From Cupriavidus pauculus (GTDB taxonomy: Bacteria > Pseudomonadota > Gammaproteobacteria > Burkholderiales > Burkholderiaceae), in the NCBI RefSeq assembly GCF_002858765.1, contig NZ_PJRP01000001.1, positions 815,366 to 879,365 on the forward strand: a stretch of DNA of 64,000 nt, in the 5' to 3' direction. The notes below the pieces were generated by a model, which ran no database searches, was not told the DNA's origin, and saw only the letters and a program-made list of their open reading frames with translations. A program made the position numbers and the translations under genes. Positions 26,611 through 34,993 of the stretch are shown here, one piece after another (position 1 is the first letter of the stretch; each line of letters starts with the position of its first letter).

Positions 26611-27586
26611 AGACATGCCGCGCAACATCCTGTTCGTGGCTTACCCCGATGTCAGCCTGCTTGACCTTGCTGGGCCTCAGACCGTGTTCTGGGCCGCTTC
26701 CAATTACGCGCGTGCGCGCGGCTTGGCCGGCTATCGCTGCCACACGACCAGCTTCACCGGCGGGATGGTCGCGACGGTGGAGGGCACCACGGTGGATTCG
26801 GTGTCGCTGGCGTCGTTCGACCTGCGGGTGGTCGACACCGTGATCGTGCCGGGGTCGCCCACCATCCTGGAAGTCGCCAAGAACGAGACCGCGCTGCTCG
26901 ACTGGCTGGCCAACGCGTCGGGCAAGATCCGCCGCATGGCATCCGTGTGCAGCGGCGCCTTCCTGCTGGCGTTCGCGGGCCTGCTCAATGGCAAGCGCGC
27001 GACCACGCACTGGGCCATGCTCGACCGCTTTCGCGAGTTGTTCCCCACGGTGGAACTGGATCCCGACGCGATCTTCGTACGGCAGCAGAACCTGTGGACA
27101 TCGGCCGGCGTCACCACCGGCATCGACCTGGCGCTGGCCATGGTCGAAGCTGACTATGGCCACGAGGTTGCACTCAATGCCGCCAAGGAACTGGCGGTCT
27201 ACATGAAGCGGCCCGGGGCGCAGCCGCAGTTGAGCGAGATCCTGATCTCCCAGAGCCGGCAGGTGCCGGTGTTCGAGTCCCTGCACTTGTGGATCGTGCA
27301 GAATCTGGCAACGCAGGAACTGTCGGTCGAACAACTGGCCGAGTACGTTGGCATGAGTCCGCGCAATTTCGCGCGCGTCTACAAGGAAAAGACCGGCCGC
27401 ACGCCGGCCAAGGGCGTGGAGCACTTCAGGCTGGAAGCGGCGCGGCGGCAGTTGCAGGACCCGGGCCGGCCCATCGACGTGATTGCCCACGAGTGCGGTT
27501 TCGGCACCGAGGACCGGATGCGCGTGACGTTCCAGCGCCATTTCGGGCTGTCGCCCAGCGAGTACCGGCTCAAGGTCAACCGCTAG
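26570..27586 (+). CDS. GlxA family transcriptional regulator (DJ-1/PfpI domain + AraC HTH)
   Basis: AraC-type regulator of 338 residues. N-terminal DJ-1/PfpI (GATase1-like) sensor, about residues 17-190, with the nucleophile-elbow-like SVCSGAFLLA; C-terminal AraC double HTH, about 235-335 (SVEQLAEYVGMSPRNFARVYKEKTGRTP and IDVIAHECGFGTEDRMRVTFQRHFGLSPSEYR). Two starts are possible: ATG 26570 or ATG 26615 (MPRNILFV), the latter coupled to the upstream small frame and starting right at the domain; a TTGCAA-N18-TAGCAT promoter-like pair lies at 26516-26545. It is a candidate binder of the shared 22 bp element. Confidence 0.88.
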   Translation: MLQNQPPPSAGNIEDMPRNILFVAYPDVSLLDLAGPQTVFWAASNYARARGLAGYRCHTTSFTGGMVATVEGTTVDSVSLASFDLRVVDTVIVPGSPTILEVAKNETALLDWLANASGKIRRMASVCSGAFLLAFAGLLNGKRATTHWAMLDRFRELFPTVELDPDAIFVRQQNLWTSAGVTTGIDLALAMVEADYGHEVALNAAKELAVYMKRPGAQPQLSEILISQSRQVPVFESLHLWIVQNLATQELSVEQLAEYVGMSPRNFARVYKEKTGRTPAKGVEHFRLEAARRQLQDPGRPIDVIAHECGFGTEDRMRVTFQRHFGLSPSEYRLKVNR

Positions 27587-27622
27587 GATCGCCCCGATCC
27601 ACCCCCGATATCCGCTTCGATC

Positions 27623-27694
27623 CGATTGGTGCAAATCAGGAAACACCGTGGGCCCGGCGCCGGTCTGGTGACCCTCCCCTGGTGCATCTAGCAT
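27623..27694 (+). promoter_or_regulatory. Shared-element promoter (b), upstream of NmrA-like gene
   Basis: Element CGATTGGTGC-AAATCA-GGAAAC at 27623-27644; TGGTGA at 27666 as weak -35, 17-base spacer, TAGCAT at 27689-27694. Distance from element start to -10 is 66 bases. Confidence 0.72.
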
Positions 27695-27740
27695 GCAAGG
27701 CACGTGGACCCAGTTCCACTCCCAAACATGGAGATGCATC

Positions 27741-28493
27741 ATGAAAATTGTGGTCGTAGGTGGTACCGGCCTGATCGGCAAGAAGGTGGTGGCGCGGCTG
27801 GCCGCGCAGGGGCACGACGTACTGGCCGCGTCGCCGGGCACCGGCGTCAATGCGCTGACGGGCGAAGGCCTGGCGCAGGCGCTGGCAGGTGCGCAGGTCG
27901 TGGTGGACGTGGCCAATTCGCCATCGTTTGAAGACCAGGCGGTGCTGCACTTCTTCGAGACCTCGGGCCGCAATCTGGCAGCCGCCGAGAAGGAAGCCGG
28001 CGTGGCGCACCACGTGGCGCTGTCCGTGGTAGGCACCGACAAGCTCGTGCAAAGCGGCTACTTCCGGGCCAAGATCGCCCAGGAAGCGTTGATCCGCCAA
28101 GCCGGCATTCCGTACACGATCGTGCGTTCGACACAGTTCCTGGAGTTTCTGGGCGGCATTGCCCAGTCGGCAGGGCAGGCGGAAACGATCAGCCTGACCC
28201 CGGCGCTGATCCAGCCCATCGCGTCGGACGACGTGGCGGATGCGGTGGCCGACGCCGCACTGGCCGCGCCCATCAACGGCATGGTCGACATTGCCGGCCC
28301 CGAGCGCTTCCGCATGAGCGACCTCGTGCAACGCTATCTGCAGGCCACCGGCGACACGCGCACGGTCGTGGCCGATCCCACCGCACGCTACTTTGGCGCC
28401 GATCTGCAGGAAGGCACGCTCGTGCCCGAAGGCAACGCGCGCCTGGGACACATTCGCTTCGAGGACTGGAATCGTCAGCAGCTGCAAAAATAA
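27741..28493 (+). CDS. NmrA-like NAD(P)-binding protein (atypical SDR)
   Basis: Rossmann protein of 250 residues with the atypical SDR opening MKIVVVGGTGLIGKKVVARL (GxxGxxG) and no YxxxK catalytic pair, as in NmrA/SDR_a5 proteins. The block HHVALSVVGTDKL...GYFRAKIAQEALIRQAGIPYTIVR is typical of the YesF/QorB-like group that binds NAD(P) and may sense or reduce quinones. First gene after promoter (b); the Ohr/OsmC gene follows 15 bases later, so they form one unit. Confidence 0.85.
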   Translation: MKIVVVGGTGLIGKKVVARLAAQGHDVLAASPGTGVNALTGEGLAQALAGAQVVVDVANSPSFEDQAVLHFFETSGRNLAAAEKEAGVAHHVALSVVGTDKLVQSGYFRAKIAQEALIRQAGIPYTIVRSTQFLEFLGGIAQSAGQAETISLTPALIQPIASDDVADAVADAALAAPINGMVDIAGPERFRMSDLVQRYLQATGDTRTVVADPTARYFGADLQEGTLVPEGNARLGHIRFEDWNRQQLQK

Positions 28494-28508
28494 TCCGGAG
28501 ACGACGAC

Positions 28509-29009
28509 ATGGATAACGAGAGGTTGCAGCCTCCGCCATTGACACTGCTCGACAGGTACCGGGGCCAGGGCTTCACCGCGCTGTACACGACAACCGTCAC
28601 GGTGACCGGGGGCGAGGCCGCGCATGGCCGCGCATCCGGCATCGTCAGGTCCGACGATGGCAATCTCATCCTCGACCTGCGGTTGCCGGCGGCCATGGGC
28701 GGCCCTGGCAGCGGCACCAATCCCGAACAACTGTTCGCTGCGGGCTATGCCGCCTGCTTTCACGGCGCGCTGAGCCTGCTGGCCAAGCGCGCACAGGTGG
28801 ACATGACCCACGCCACCGTGGCGGTCGAAGTCGCGTTCGGCCGCGATCCCGTTGACGGCGGTTACGCGCTGATTGCCGAGGTCCGCATCCGCATGCCCGG
28901 TGTGGAGCGGCATGTGGCCGAGGAACTGGTGCGTAACACCGAGCGGCTGTGCCCATACGCGAAGATGGCCCGCGAGGGCATTCACAGCATCGTGAGCGTG
29001 ATCGACTGA
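28509..29009 (+). CDS. Ohr/OsmC family peroxiredoxin
   Basis: Organic hydroperoxide reductase family protein, 166 residues. Family features: LYTTTVTVTGGEAAHGRASG, the DLRLPAAMGGPG segment, TNPEQLFAAGYAACFHGAL with the peroxidatic cysteine (AACF), and the resolving cysteine in LCPYAKMARE. The first 20 residues are an extension relative to Ohr. Reduces lipid and organic peroxides in the cytosol. Cistron two after the NmrA-like gene; the next unit has its own promoter (c). Confidence 0.9.
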   Translation: MDNERLQPPPLTLLDRYRGQGFTALYTTTVTVTGGEAAHGRASGIVRSDDGNLILDLRLPAAMGGPGSGTNPEQLFAAGYAACFHGALSLLAKRAQVDMTHATVAVEVAFGRDPVDGGYALIAEVRIRMPGVERHVAEELVRNTERLCPYAKMAREGIHSIVSVID

Positions 29010-29043
29010 TCGACGCGCGCCGCCCGCCGTGCCGGGCGGCGCG

Positions 29044-29116
29044 CGATTGGTGCCGGTGCGACAACAGACTGGGCACCTTGGCGGTACTACCGGCACGGCG
29101 GACCGCCCACTACGAT
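29044..29116 (+). promoter_or_regulatory. Shared-element promoter (c), upstream of AhpD-like gene
   Basis: Element CGATTGGTGC-CGGTGC-GACAAC at 29044-29065 (right half less conserved) with TACGAT at 29111-29116 as -10-like, 67 bases from the element start. Weakest of the four copies. Confidence 0.55.
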
Positions 29117-29199
29117 GAATACCAAGCCGTTCCCGTGGCGCCGCGCGTTGCGGTGGGTCTGGCGAGCGCAATCCCCCCTTGGATCCGCAGGAGAGACAC

Positions 29200-29679
29200 A
29201 TGTCACAACGTTTGAACTACTTCCAGCAATCGCCCGAACTGACGAAAAAGCTCGTCGAACTCGGTACGCTGTTCCAGAAGACCACGATCGAGCAGCACAT
29301 CCGCGAGCTGGTGGAGATCCGCGCGTCGCAGCTCAACGGCTGCGCGTTCTGCGTCGATATGCATGTCAAGCAGGCCAAGATCCACGGCGAGCGCGAACTG
29401 CGCCTGCATCACGTGGCCATCTGGCGCGAGTCGACGCTGTTCTCGCCGCGCGAGCGTGCCGCGCTGGCCTGGACCGAAGTGCTGACCCAGATTCCCGCCC
29501 ATGGCGTGCCCGACGATGTGTTCGAGCGCGTGCGCACCCAGTTCTCGGAGAAGGAACTGTCTGACCTGACGTTCCAGGTCGGCGCGATCAACGCGTGGAA
29601 CCGACTCAATGTGGCATTCCAGATGGTGCCGGGCTCGGCCGACAAGATGTTCGGCCTCGACAAGGCCGGGCTGGAGTAA
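29200..29679 (+). CDS. Carboxymuconolactone decarboxylase/AhpD-like protein
   Basis: All-helical protein of 159 residues with the AhpD redox motif in EIRASQLNGCAFCVDMHVKQA: CxxC with a following histidine, as in AhpD-type disulfide reductants. The remainder (RERAALAWTEVLTQIP, FSEKELSDLTFQVGAINAWNRLNVAF) fits the family. ATG at 29200 follows a strong SD (GGAGAGACAC). Together with the Ohr protein it suggests thiol-based peroxide or electrophile detoxification. The cupin gene begins four bases after its stop. Confidence 0.9.
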   Translation: MSQRLNYFQQSPELTKKLVELGTLFQKTTIEQHIRELVEIRASQLNGCAFCVDMHVKQAKIHGERELRLHHVAIWRESTLFSPRERAALAWTEVLTQIPAHGVPDDVFERVRTQFSEKELSDLTFQVGAINAWNRLNVAFQMVPGSADKMFGLDKAGLE

Positions 29680-29683
29680 GGCG

Positions 29684-30091
29684 ATGAGACGCGTCCTTTC
29701 CATCGCGGCCATGCTGGCCGCCTCGTGCGCGCTGCTGGCGCCGCCGGTCTTTGCCGCGGCACCCGAGGTGAAGGTCACGCCGCTGACCACCGAGGCGCTG
29801 CCCGAGTATCCGGGCAAGGAAGTGCAGATGATCATGGTGGAGTACCCGCCGGGCGGCTATGACCCCGTGCATCGCCACGACGCACACGGCTTCATCTACG
29901 TCCTTGAGGGCACCATCATCATGGGCGTGAAGGGCGGCAAGGAAGTCACGCTCAAGCCGGGCCAGACGTTTCACGAAGGGCCCGACGACATCCATACCGT
30001 CGGGCGCAACGCCAGCAAGACCAAGCCGGCCAAGTTCATCGTGTTCCTGATCAAGAACCAGGGCGCGCCGATCCTGACGCCGGTGAAGTAG
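29684..30091 (+). CDS. Exported cupin domain protein
   Basis: Periplasmic single-domain cupin of 135 residues. Signal peptide RRVLSIAAMLAASCALLAPPVFA (cleavage about residue 25). Metal-binding cupin motif 1 PVHRHDAHGFIYVLEG (H, H and E ligands) and motif 2 ending with H in GPDDIHTVG. Substrate unknown; exported cupins of this type are frequent next to AhpD-like proteins. Co-transcribed with the AhpD-like gene (4-base gap). Confidence 0.86.
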   Translation: MRRVLSIAAMLAASCALLAPPVFAAAPEVKVTPLTTEALPEYPGKEVQMIMVEYPPGGYDPVHRHDAHGFIYVLEGTIIMGVKGGKEVTLKPGQTFHEGPDDIHTVGRNASKTKPAKFIVFLIKNQGAPILTPVK

Positions 30092-30247
30092 CCCGCGCCA
30101 TCGGGCCGGCAGGCAGCGCGTCGCTCGCAGCCCCGCGCACCTGCCGCGCCTTCGTTTCACCATTTCCCCCGCCGCGATCTCCCGACGCCTGCCTGCCAGG
30201 CGGCAGGTGGCGTTCGTCCTTTGCAACTGAAGAAGTGAGGTCATCCA

Positions 30248-31456
30248 ATGAAGCGAAACATCCTGATTGTCGGCGGCGGATTCGCCGGACTGTGGACAGC
30301 CCTGGGCGCGGCGCGCGTCGTCGACCAGCAAGGCGCTGCCGCATCGGACGTGGAAATCACGCTGGTGTCGCCCCAGCCAGCGCTGCATGTACGTCCGCGC
30401 CTGCATGAAGCCCACCCCGAGCAGATGGCCGTGCCGTTCCAGCCGCTGCTCGACGCGGTGGGCGTGAAGTTCATCGAAGGCATGGTCGAACGCATCCATC
30501 CGGGCGATCGCAGCGTCGATATCGTCATGGCTGCTTGCGGCGAAAAGTCGGTGAACTACGACCGCCTGGTGCTGACCAGCGGCAGCCGCCTGTTCCGCCC
30601 GCCGCTGCCTGGCCTGGCCGAGCATGCCTTTGCGGTGGACCAGATCGACGAGGCCGTGAAGCTGCGCCAGCACCTGGAAGGGCTGGTATCGAAGCCGGAT
30701 ACGGCTGCCCGCAATACGTTCGTGGTGGTGGGCGGTGGCTTCACCGGGCTGGAAGTTGCCACCGAGCTGCCGGATCGGCTGCGCGTGGTCTTTGGCGACG
30801 CCATGTGCCCGCGCATCGTGGTGGTGGAGCGTGCTGACGCCATCGGCCCCGATCTCGGCCCCGGCCCCCGTCCGCAGATTCTCGAAGCGCTGGAGCACCT
30901 GGGTATCGAGACGCGCGTGGGTGGCGGTGTCGTGTCGTTCGACGCCAATGGTGTGGTGACCGGCACCGGCGAGCGGATCGACGCCAGCACCGTGATCTGG
31001 ACGGGCGGCATGGTGGCCAGCGCGCTGACGGCGCAGATCGGGCCGCAGGTGGATCGGCAGGGCCGCCTGGAGGTGACGGGCGATCTGCGCGTGCTCGGTG
31101 CGAAGGACATCTTCGGCGCCGGCGACGTGGTGCGCGCGCTGACCGACGGCGAAGGCCACTACTCGCTGATGTCGTGCCAGCATGCGCTGTTCATGGGCCG
31201 TTTTGCCGGCCACAACGTGGCGGCCGATCTGCTGGGCCTGCCCACGCTGGAATACCGGCAGCCGTTCTATGCGACCTGTCTCGACCTCGGCGCATGGGGC
31301 GCGGTGTACACCGAAGGCTGGGACCGCGAGGTCAAGCTGACGCACGCCGCCGGCAAGGAACGCAAGCTCCTGATCAACACCCAGTGGATCTATCCGCCCG
31401 CACCTGAGCGTGCCCAGGCACTGGCCGCCGGCGATCCTAATATCAGCTACGCGTAA
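30248..31456 (+). CDS. NAD(P)/FAD-dependent oxidoreductase (type II NADH dehydrogenase-like)
   Basis: Flavoprotein of 402 residues with two dinucleotide-binding folds: FAD site ILIVGGGFAGLWTALGAA (4-21) and NADH site VVVGGGFTGLEVATEL (about 161-176), and the FAD-closing motif DIFGAGDVVRA. A conserved late pattern SLMSCQHALFMGRFAGHNVAADLLG is family-like. It would pass electrons from NADH to quinones without pumping protons. 156 bases downstream of the cupin gene with no terminator or element copy, so it may be the third cistron of unit (c). A strong terminator follows. Confidence 0.9.
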   Translation: MKRNILIVGGGFAGLWTALGAARVVDQQGAAASDVEITLVSPQPALHVRPRLHEAHPEQMAVPFQPLLDAVGVKFIEGMVERIHPGDRSVDIVMAACGEKSVNYDRLVLTSGSRLFRPPLPGLAEHAFAVDQIDEAVKLRQHLEGLVSKPDTAARNTFVVVGGGFTGLEVATELPDRLRVVFGDAMCPRIVVVERADAIGPDLGPGPRPQILEALEHLGIETRVGGGVVSFDANGVVTGTGERIDASTVIWTGGMVASALTAQIGPQVDRQGRLEVTGDLRVLGAKDIFGAGDVVRALTDGEGHYSLMSCQHALFMGRFAGHNVAADLLGLPTLEYRQPFYATCLDLGAWGAVYTEGWDREVKLTHAAGKERKLLINTQWIYPPAPERAQALAAGDPNISYA

Positions 31457-31484
31457 CGCGTATTGATCGTTGTTCGGTCCCGTT

Positions 31485-31523
31485 GGCCGACGCCTTCCAC
31501 CTCCGGGGGCGTCGGCCTTTTTT
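31485..31523 (+). terminator. Rho-independent terminator after the NDH-2-like gene
   Basis: GGCCGACGCC / GGCGTCGGCC perfect 10 bp stem with a 13-base loop followed by six T; separates this unit from promoter (d) of the response regulator gene. Confidence 0.92.
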
Positions 31524-31541
31524 GTTGCCTGCATAGCCCGC

Positions 31542-31613
31542 CGATTGGTGCGTAAGCGGAAACGCGGCTTCCTCCGCCGGCGTCTTGTTGCGTCATGGCA
31601 GGTTATCTAGACT
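31542..31613 (+). promoter_or_regulatory. Shared-element promoter (d), upstream of FixJ-type regulator
   Basis: Element CGATTGGTGC-GTAAGC-GGAAAC at 31542-31563; TTGTTG at 31585 as -35, 17-base spacer, TAGACT at 31608-31613, 66 bases from the element start. It starts 18 bases after the preceding terminator. Confidence 0.75.
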
Positions 31614-31686
31614 TCCAGTCATACCGTCGCACCGGCCCGGCGCGCGGTGCCCCAAGGCCCTTCCTGCAGAGTTACCGGAGTCCATC

Positions 31687-32439
31687 GTGATCGCCATGAC
31701 ATCGAAGCCCAGCCGCAGCCGCGACGCCGTCGAACCCGTGGTCTACATCGTCGACGACGATGTGGACATGAACGACGCACTGGCCGATCTGCTGCGCTCG
31801 GTTGGCCTGCGGGCACGTTCGTTCCTGTCGGCCGACGCGTTCCTGGAGACGCCACTCGAGCCGGTGCCGGGCTGCGTGGTGATGGACGTGCGGCTGCGCG
31901 GTGCCAACGGCCTGGAAGTCCATCGCGAGATGATCCGGCGCGGCGTGTGCCTGCCGGTGGTGTTCATCACCGGCCACGGCGATATCGAGATGACCGTGCG
32001 CGCCATGAAGGCCGGCGCGCTCGATTTCCTGGCCAAGCCGTTCCGCGACCAGGACTTTCTCGACGCCGTGACCGGGGCGATTGCCGTGGACCGCTCCAAG
32101 CGGCACGCGCTGCAATGTGGTGACAGCCTGCGGGCGCGCTTTGCGACACTGAGCGGCCGCGAGCGCGAGGTGATGACGATGGCCGTGTCGGGGCTGATGA
32201 ACAAGCAGATCGCCGGCGAGATCGGTATCAGCGAGGTCACGATCAAGATCCACCGCAGCCGCGCCATGCGCAAGATGGCTGCCCGCACGTTTGCAGACCT
32301 AGTGAAGATGGCGGTCGACCTGGACCTGCGGCGCGATCCCGAGACCGCCTATATTTCGGCGCCGCTGACCGCGCCGCCTGCCGCCCTGGCAGCGCGCGTC
32401 AGCCTGGGCGCGATGGCCCAGCCGATGGTTGCGCACTGA
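31687..32439 (+). CDS. FixJ/NarL-type response regulator
   Basis: Two-component regulator of 250 residues. Receiver domain: acidic pocket D23-D25 (VYIVDDDVD), phospho-acceptor D67 (VVMDVRL), T/S in FITGHGD and K in FLAKPF; LuxR/FixJ-type HTH near residues 150-215 (LSGREREVMTMAVSGLMNKQIAGEIGISEVTIKIHRSRAMRKM). I chose the GTG at 31687, which has GGAG six bases upstream, over the ATG at 31696 (15 bases). The first ATG of the open frame (31585) lies before the promoter (d) -10 and cannot be used. Likely partner of the soluble kinase at 24.6 kb. Confidence 0.9.
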   Translation: MIAMTSKPSRSRDAVEPVVYIVDDDVDMNDALADLLRSVGLRARSFLSADAFLETPLEPVPGCVVMDVRLRGANGLEVHREMIRRGVCLPVVFITGHGDIEMTVRAMKAGALDFLAKPFRDQDFLDAVTGAIAVDRSKRHALQCGDSLRARFATLSGREREVMTMAVSGLMNKQIAGEIGISEVTIKIHRSRAMRKMAARTFADLVKMAVDLDLRRDPETAYISAPLTAPPAALAARVSLGAMAQPMVAH

Positions 32440-32449
32440 CGGCACAGCC

Positions 32450-34035
32450 CTATGCCGCCGCTTGCCCGACAATGACCGTGCGGTTCCGACCGGCCTGCTT
32501 GGCCTGGTACATCAGCGTGTCGGCGTCTTTCAGGGCTTCGGCCAGCGACGCGGCGTCGTGCGGCCAGGTGGTGACGCCAAGCGAAATCGTGATGTGACCG
32601 ACCGGCTCGATGGTGGTCTGTTCGACAAGCCGTCGCAGGCGCTCCGCAGCGTCGCCTGCTGACCCGGTGTGCATGTCGGGCAGCAGCATCAGGAATTCCT
32701 CGCCGCCCACCCGAAACGCCAGGTCGGTGGCGCGGGATGCCTGGCGCATCATGTCCGCCAGCCGCTGCAGCACCACGTCGCCAATATCATGGCCGAAGCT
32801 GTCGTTGACCCGCTTGAAGTGGTCGATGTCGAGCGCAATCACGGCCACCTGCCGGCCGCTGGCCTCCAAGGTCGCCATCCTGGCTTCGAGCGCGCGACGA
32901 TTGAGCAGGCCGGTCAGCGGGTCTGTCTGCGACGCGATTTCAAGCCCGGTCACTTGCATCCTGGCCAGGTCGATGCCGTGCGGCAGCGCTTGCTTCAGAT
33001 GGCTGGCCTCGAAGTACCCGGCGTTGACCTGTGCCACGGAGCCGATGCTTTCGATCAGGCCAGTGGCCGTGGTGCTGTCGGCCAGTTGCCGCAGCGGCCT
33101 GGCAATGTATCGCGTCAGCATCCAGACCAGCACGAAGCCGATCACTGCAACCGGCGCGCTGGCGACAATGATCCGGTTCATCAGTGTGTCGAGCGGAGCC
33201 AGCACCGAGCTCAACGACTGCTGGCTCACGATGGCCCAGTGCGCGGTGGGGATGTTGGCATAGCCCGCCAGCATCGCGCGGCCATCGGCGACCGCCATCT
33301 CGACGCTGCCGTGCCCTGCGCCCAGCGCATGCTCCGTGGCCGGATTGGCCCCCGCGACGGTAGCGATCCGCGCCTTGACCGGATGAAACAGCAACTGGTG
33401 CCGGCCATCGACCACATAGACTTCGGAAGCGGTGAGGAAGAAATGGTTGCTCATCAGCTCATGAAGCCGGCCGTCCTTCAGCAGATGGATCGATCCGCCG
33501 ATCAGTCCGAGATAGGTGCCATGGCGGTCGAAGATCGGCGCCGAGACGAAGATCACCAGGTTGCCGGCAATCGACTAATACGCGCTACTGACCATCGGCT
33601 TGCGCCCCCGGACCGCGTCGATCTGTTCCGGTGACTCCACCATGCGGTCCTGAAGGTGCTGTGCCTCGGGCAGGGCGGCGACGATGCGACCGTCGGCATT
33701 GACGACCGCGACGGCGTCGAAATCCCGGCCCAGCGAATCCAGACGCTCCACTGCGTCCCGGCGGGCTCCAGGGTCGTCGAAGTGATCGGCAAGCCGTTCG
33801 CCGGCGTGCTGGAACCGAAACTGTGTCTCGCGCAGGAACCCGTCAATCGAGGACGCAACGCGTGCCCTATAGGCCCATTGGCTTCCAGCGATCGCTCCAC
33901 GAGCGTTTACCGCTCGATCTGGTACGCCGCATACAGGCAGTTGGCCAGCGTGACCACGCTTGCCGTCAGCGTCAGGCCCAGAACCAGCGTTCGCAGGTCG
34001 ATTTTTGGCGTGCCATGAAAGTGGGGGGGTTGCAT
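32450..34035 (-). pseudogene. Diguanylate cyclase with N-terminal sensor, broken
   Basis: A membrane-anchored GGDEF protein is readable across 32450-34035 but is interrupted. The N-terminal membrane segment (LRTLVLGLTLTASVVTLANCLYAAYQIER) ends at a TAA (33907-33909); it resumes in the same frame as TLVERSLEANG, then a one-base deletion near 33870 moves to another frame (AYRARVASSIDGFL), and a TAG at 33575-33577 interrupts ...SSAY / SIAGNLVIFV. Both stops look like CAA/CAG to TAA/TAG changes. The C-terminal GGDEF domain is intact (RATD inhibitory site, FRVGGEEF) and the last 368 codons are open. Downstream of bdh, same strand, after its terminator. Confidence 0.85.
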
Positions 34036-34129
34036 TCCGGCCGGGAAGCGTTTGCCGCAGCCCGCGCAGGCTAACGGCCGACGGTGGAAACTGACGCCCA
34101 AAGCATACAAGCTGGCCGACGAATATGCG

Positions 34130-34160
34130 AAAAAATGGCCCCGGCGGGTGCCGGGGCCAT
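34130..34160 (-). terminator. Rho-independent terminator of the hydroxybutyrate operon
   Basis: Minus strand GGCCCCGGC / GCCGGGGCC stem with a short loop followed by six T, 38 bases after the dehydrogenase stop codon. Confidence 0.9.
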
Positions 34161-34197
34161 CGATCTGGCGAGAGGAGCGGGCGGGGCCTGAAGACGT

Positions 34198-34974
34198 CTA
34201 TTGCGCCGTCCAGCCGCCATCCATCGCCCAGGCCGCACCGCGCACCTGATCGCCGAACGGCGAGCACAGCATCAGCACCAGGTTGCCCAGCTGCTCGGGC
34301 GTGACGAATTGCCCGGAGGGCTGCTTGTCCGACAGCAGGCGGGCCTGCGCGGCGTCGGTGGTGATGGCGTCGCGCTGGGCAATCGCGTCGATCTGGGCGG
34401 CCACCAGCGGCGTCAGCACGAAGCCGGGACAGATCGCGTTGCAGGTGATGCCGGTGGCGGCCGTTTCCAGTGCGGTCACCTTGGTCAGGCCGACCAGCCC
34501 GTGCTTGGCGGCCACATACGCCGACTTGCCGGCGGAGCCCACCAGCCCATGCACCGAGGCGATGTTGACGATGCGGCCCCAGTTGGCGGCGCGCATGCCC
34601 GGCAGCGCCAGGCGCGACGTATGGAAGGCCGACGTCAGGTTGATCGCCAGGATGTCATCCCACTTCTGCACCGGGAAGTCTTCCACGGGCGACACATGCT
34701 GGATGCCGGCATTGTTGACCAGCACGTCGACGCCGCCGAAACGCTCGGTCGCCAGCGCGAACATGGCTTCGATCTCGTCGGGGCGCCGCATGTCGGCGGG
34801 ATGGTGAATCACCTCGACACCCATCGTGCGGAGGCTTGCCAGAGCGGCCTCGACGTCGCCAAAGCCATTGAGCACGATACTGGCGCCGGCCTGCGCCAGT
34901 GCCTGCGCAATACCCAGCCCGATGCCGCTCGTGGATCCGGTGACCAGCGCGGTCTTGCCATGCAGATTGACCAT
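34198..34974 (-). CDS. bdhA: 3-hydroxybutyrate dehydrogenase
   Basis: NAD-dependent SDR of 258 residues oxidising D-3-hydroxybutyrate to acetoacetate. NAD site VTGSTSGIG (11-19), VNNAGIQHV (87-95), catalytic S140, Y153, K157 (YVAAKHGL) and the family-specific GITCNAICPGFVLTPLV. The ending GGWTAQ is usual for bacterial 3-hydroxybutyrate dehydrogenases. Follows the GntP-type permease by 19 bases on the same strand, so uptake and oxidation of 3-hydroxybutyrate are one operon, which suits a PHB-cycling organism. Confidence 0.94.
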   Translation of the reverse strand: MVNLHGKTALVTGSTSGIGLGIAQALAQAGASIVLNGFGDVEAALASLRTMGVEVIHHPADMRRPDEIEAMFALATERFGGVDVLVNNAGIQHVSPVEDFPVQKWDDILAINLTSAFHTSRLALPGMRAANWGRIVNIASVHGLVGSAGKSAYVAAKHGLVGLTKVTALETAATGITCNAICPGFVLTPLVAAQIDAIAQRDAITTDAAQARLLSDKQPSGQFVTPEQLGNLVLMLCSPFGDQVRGAAWAMDGGWTAQ

Positions 34975-34993
34975 GATGCTTCCTTGGGTGGGG

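Noticed and set aside
31585..31686. Longer N-terminus of the FixJ-type regulator
   Set aside because: The extension starts before the -10 of promoter (d), so it could not be in the transcript; the GTG at 31687 has a good SD.
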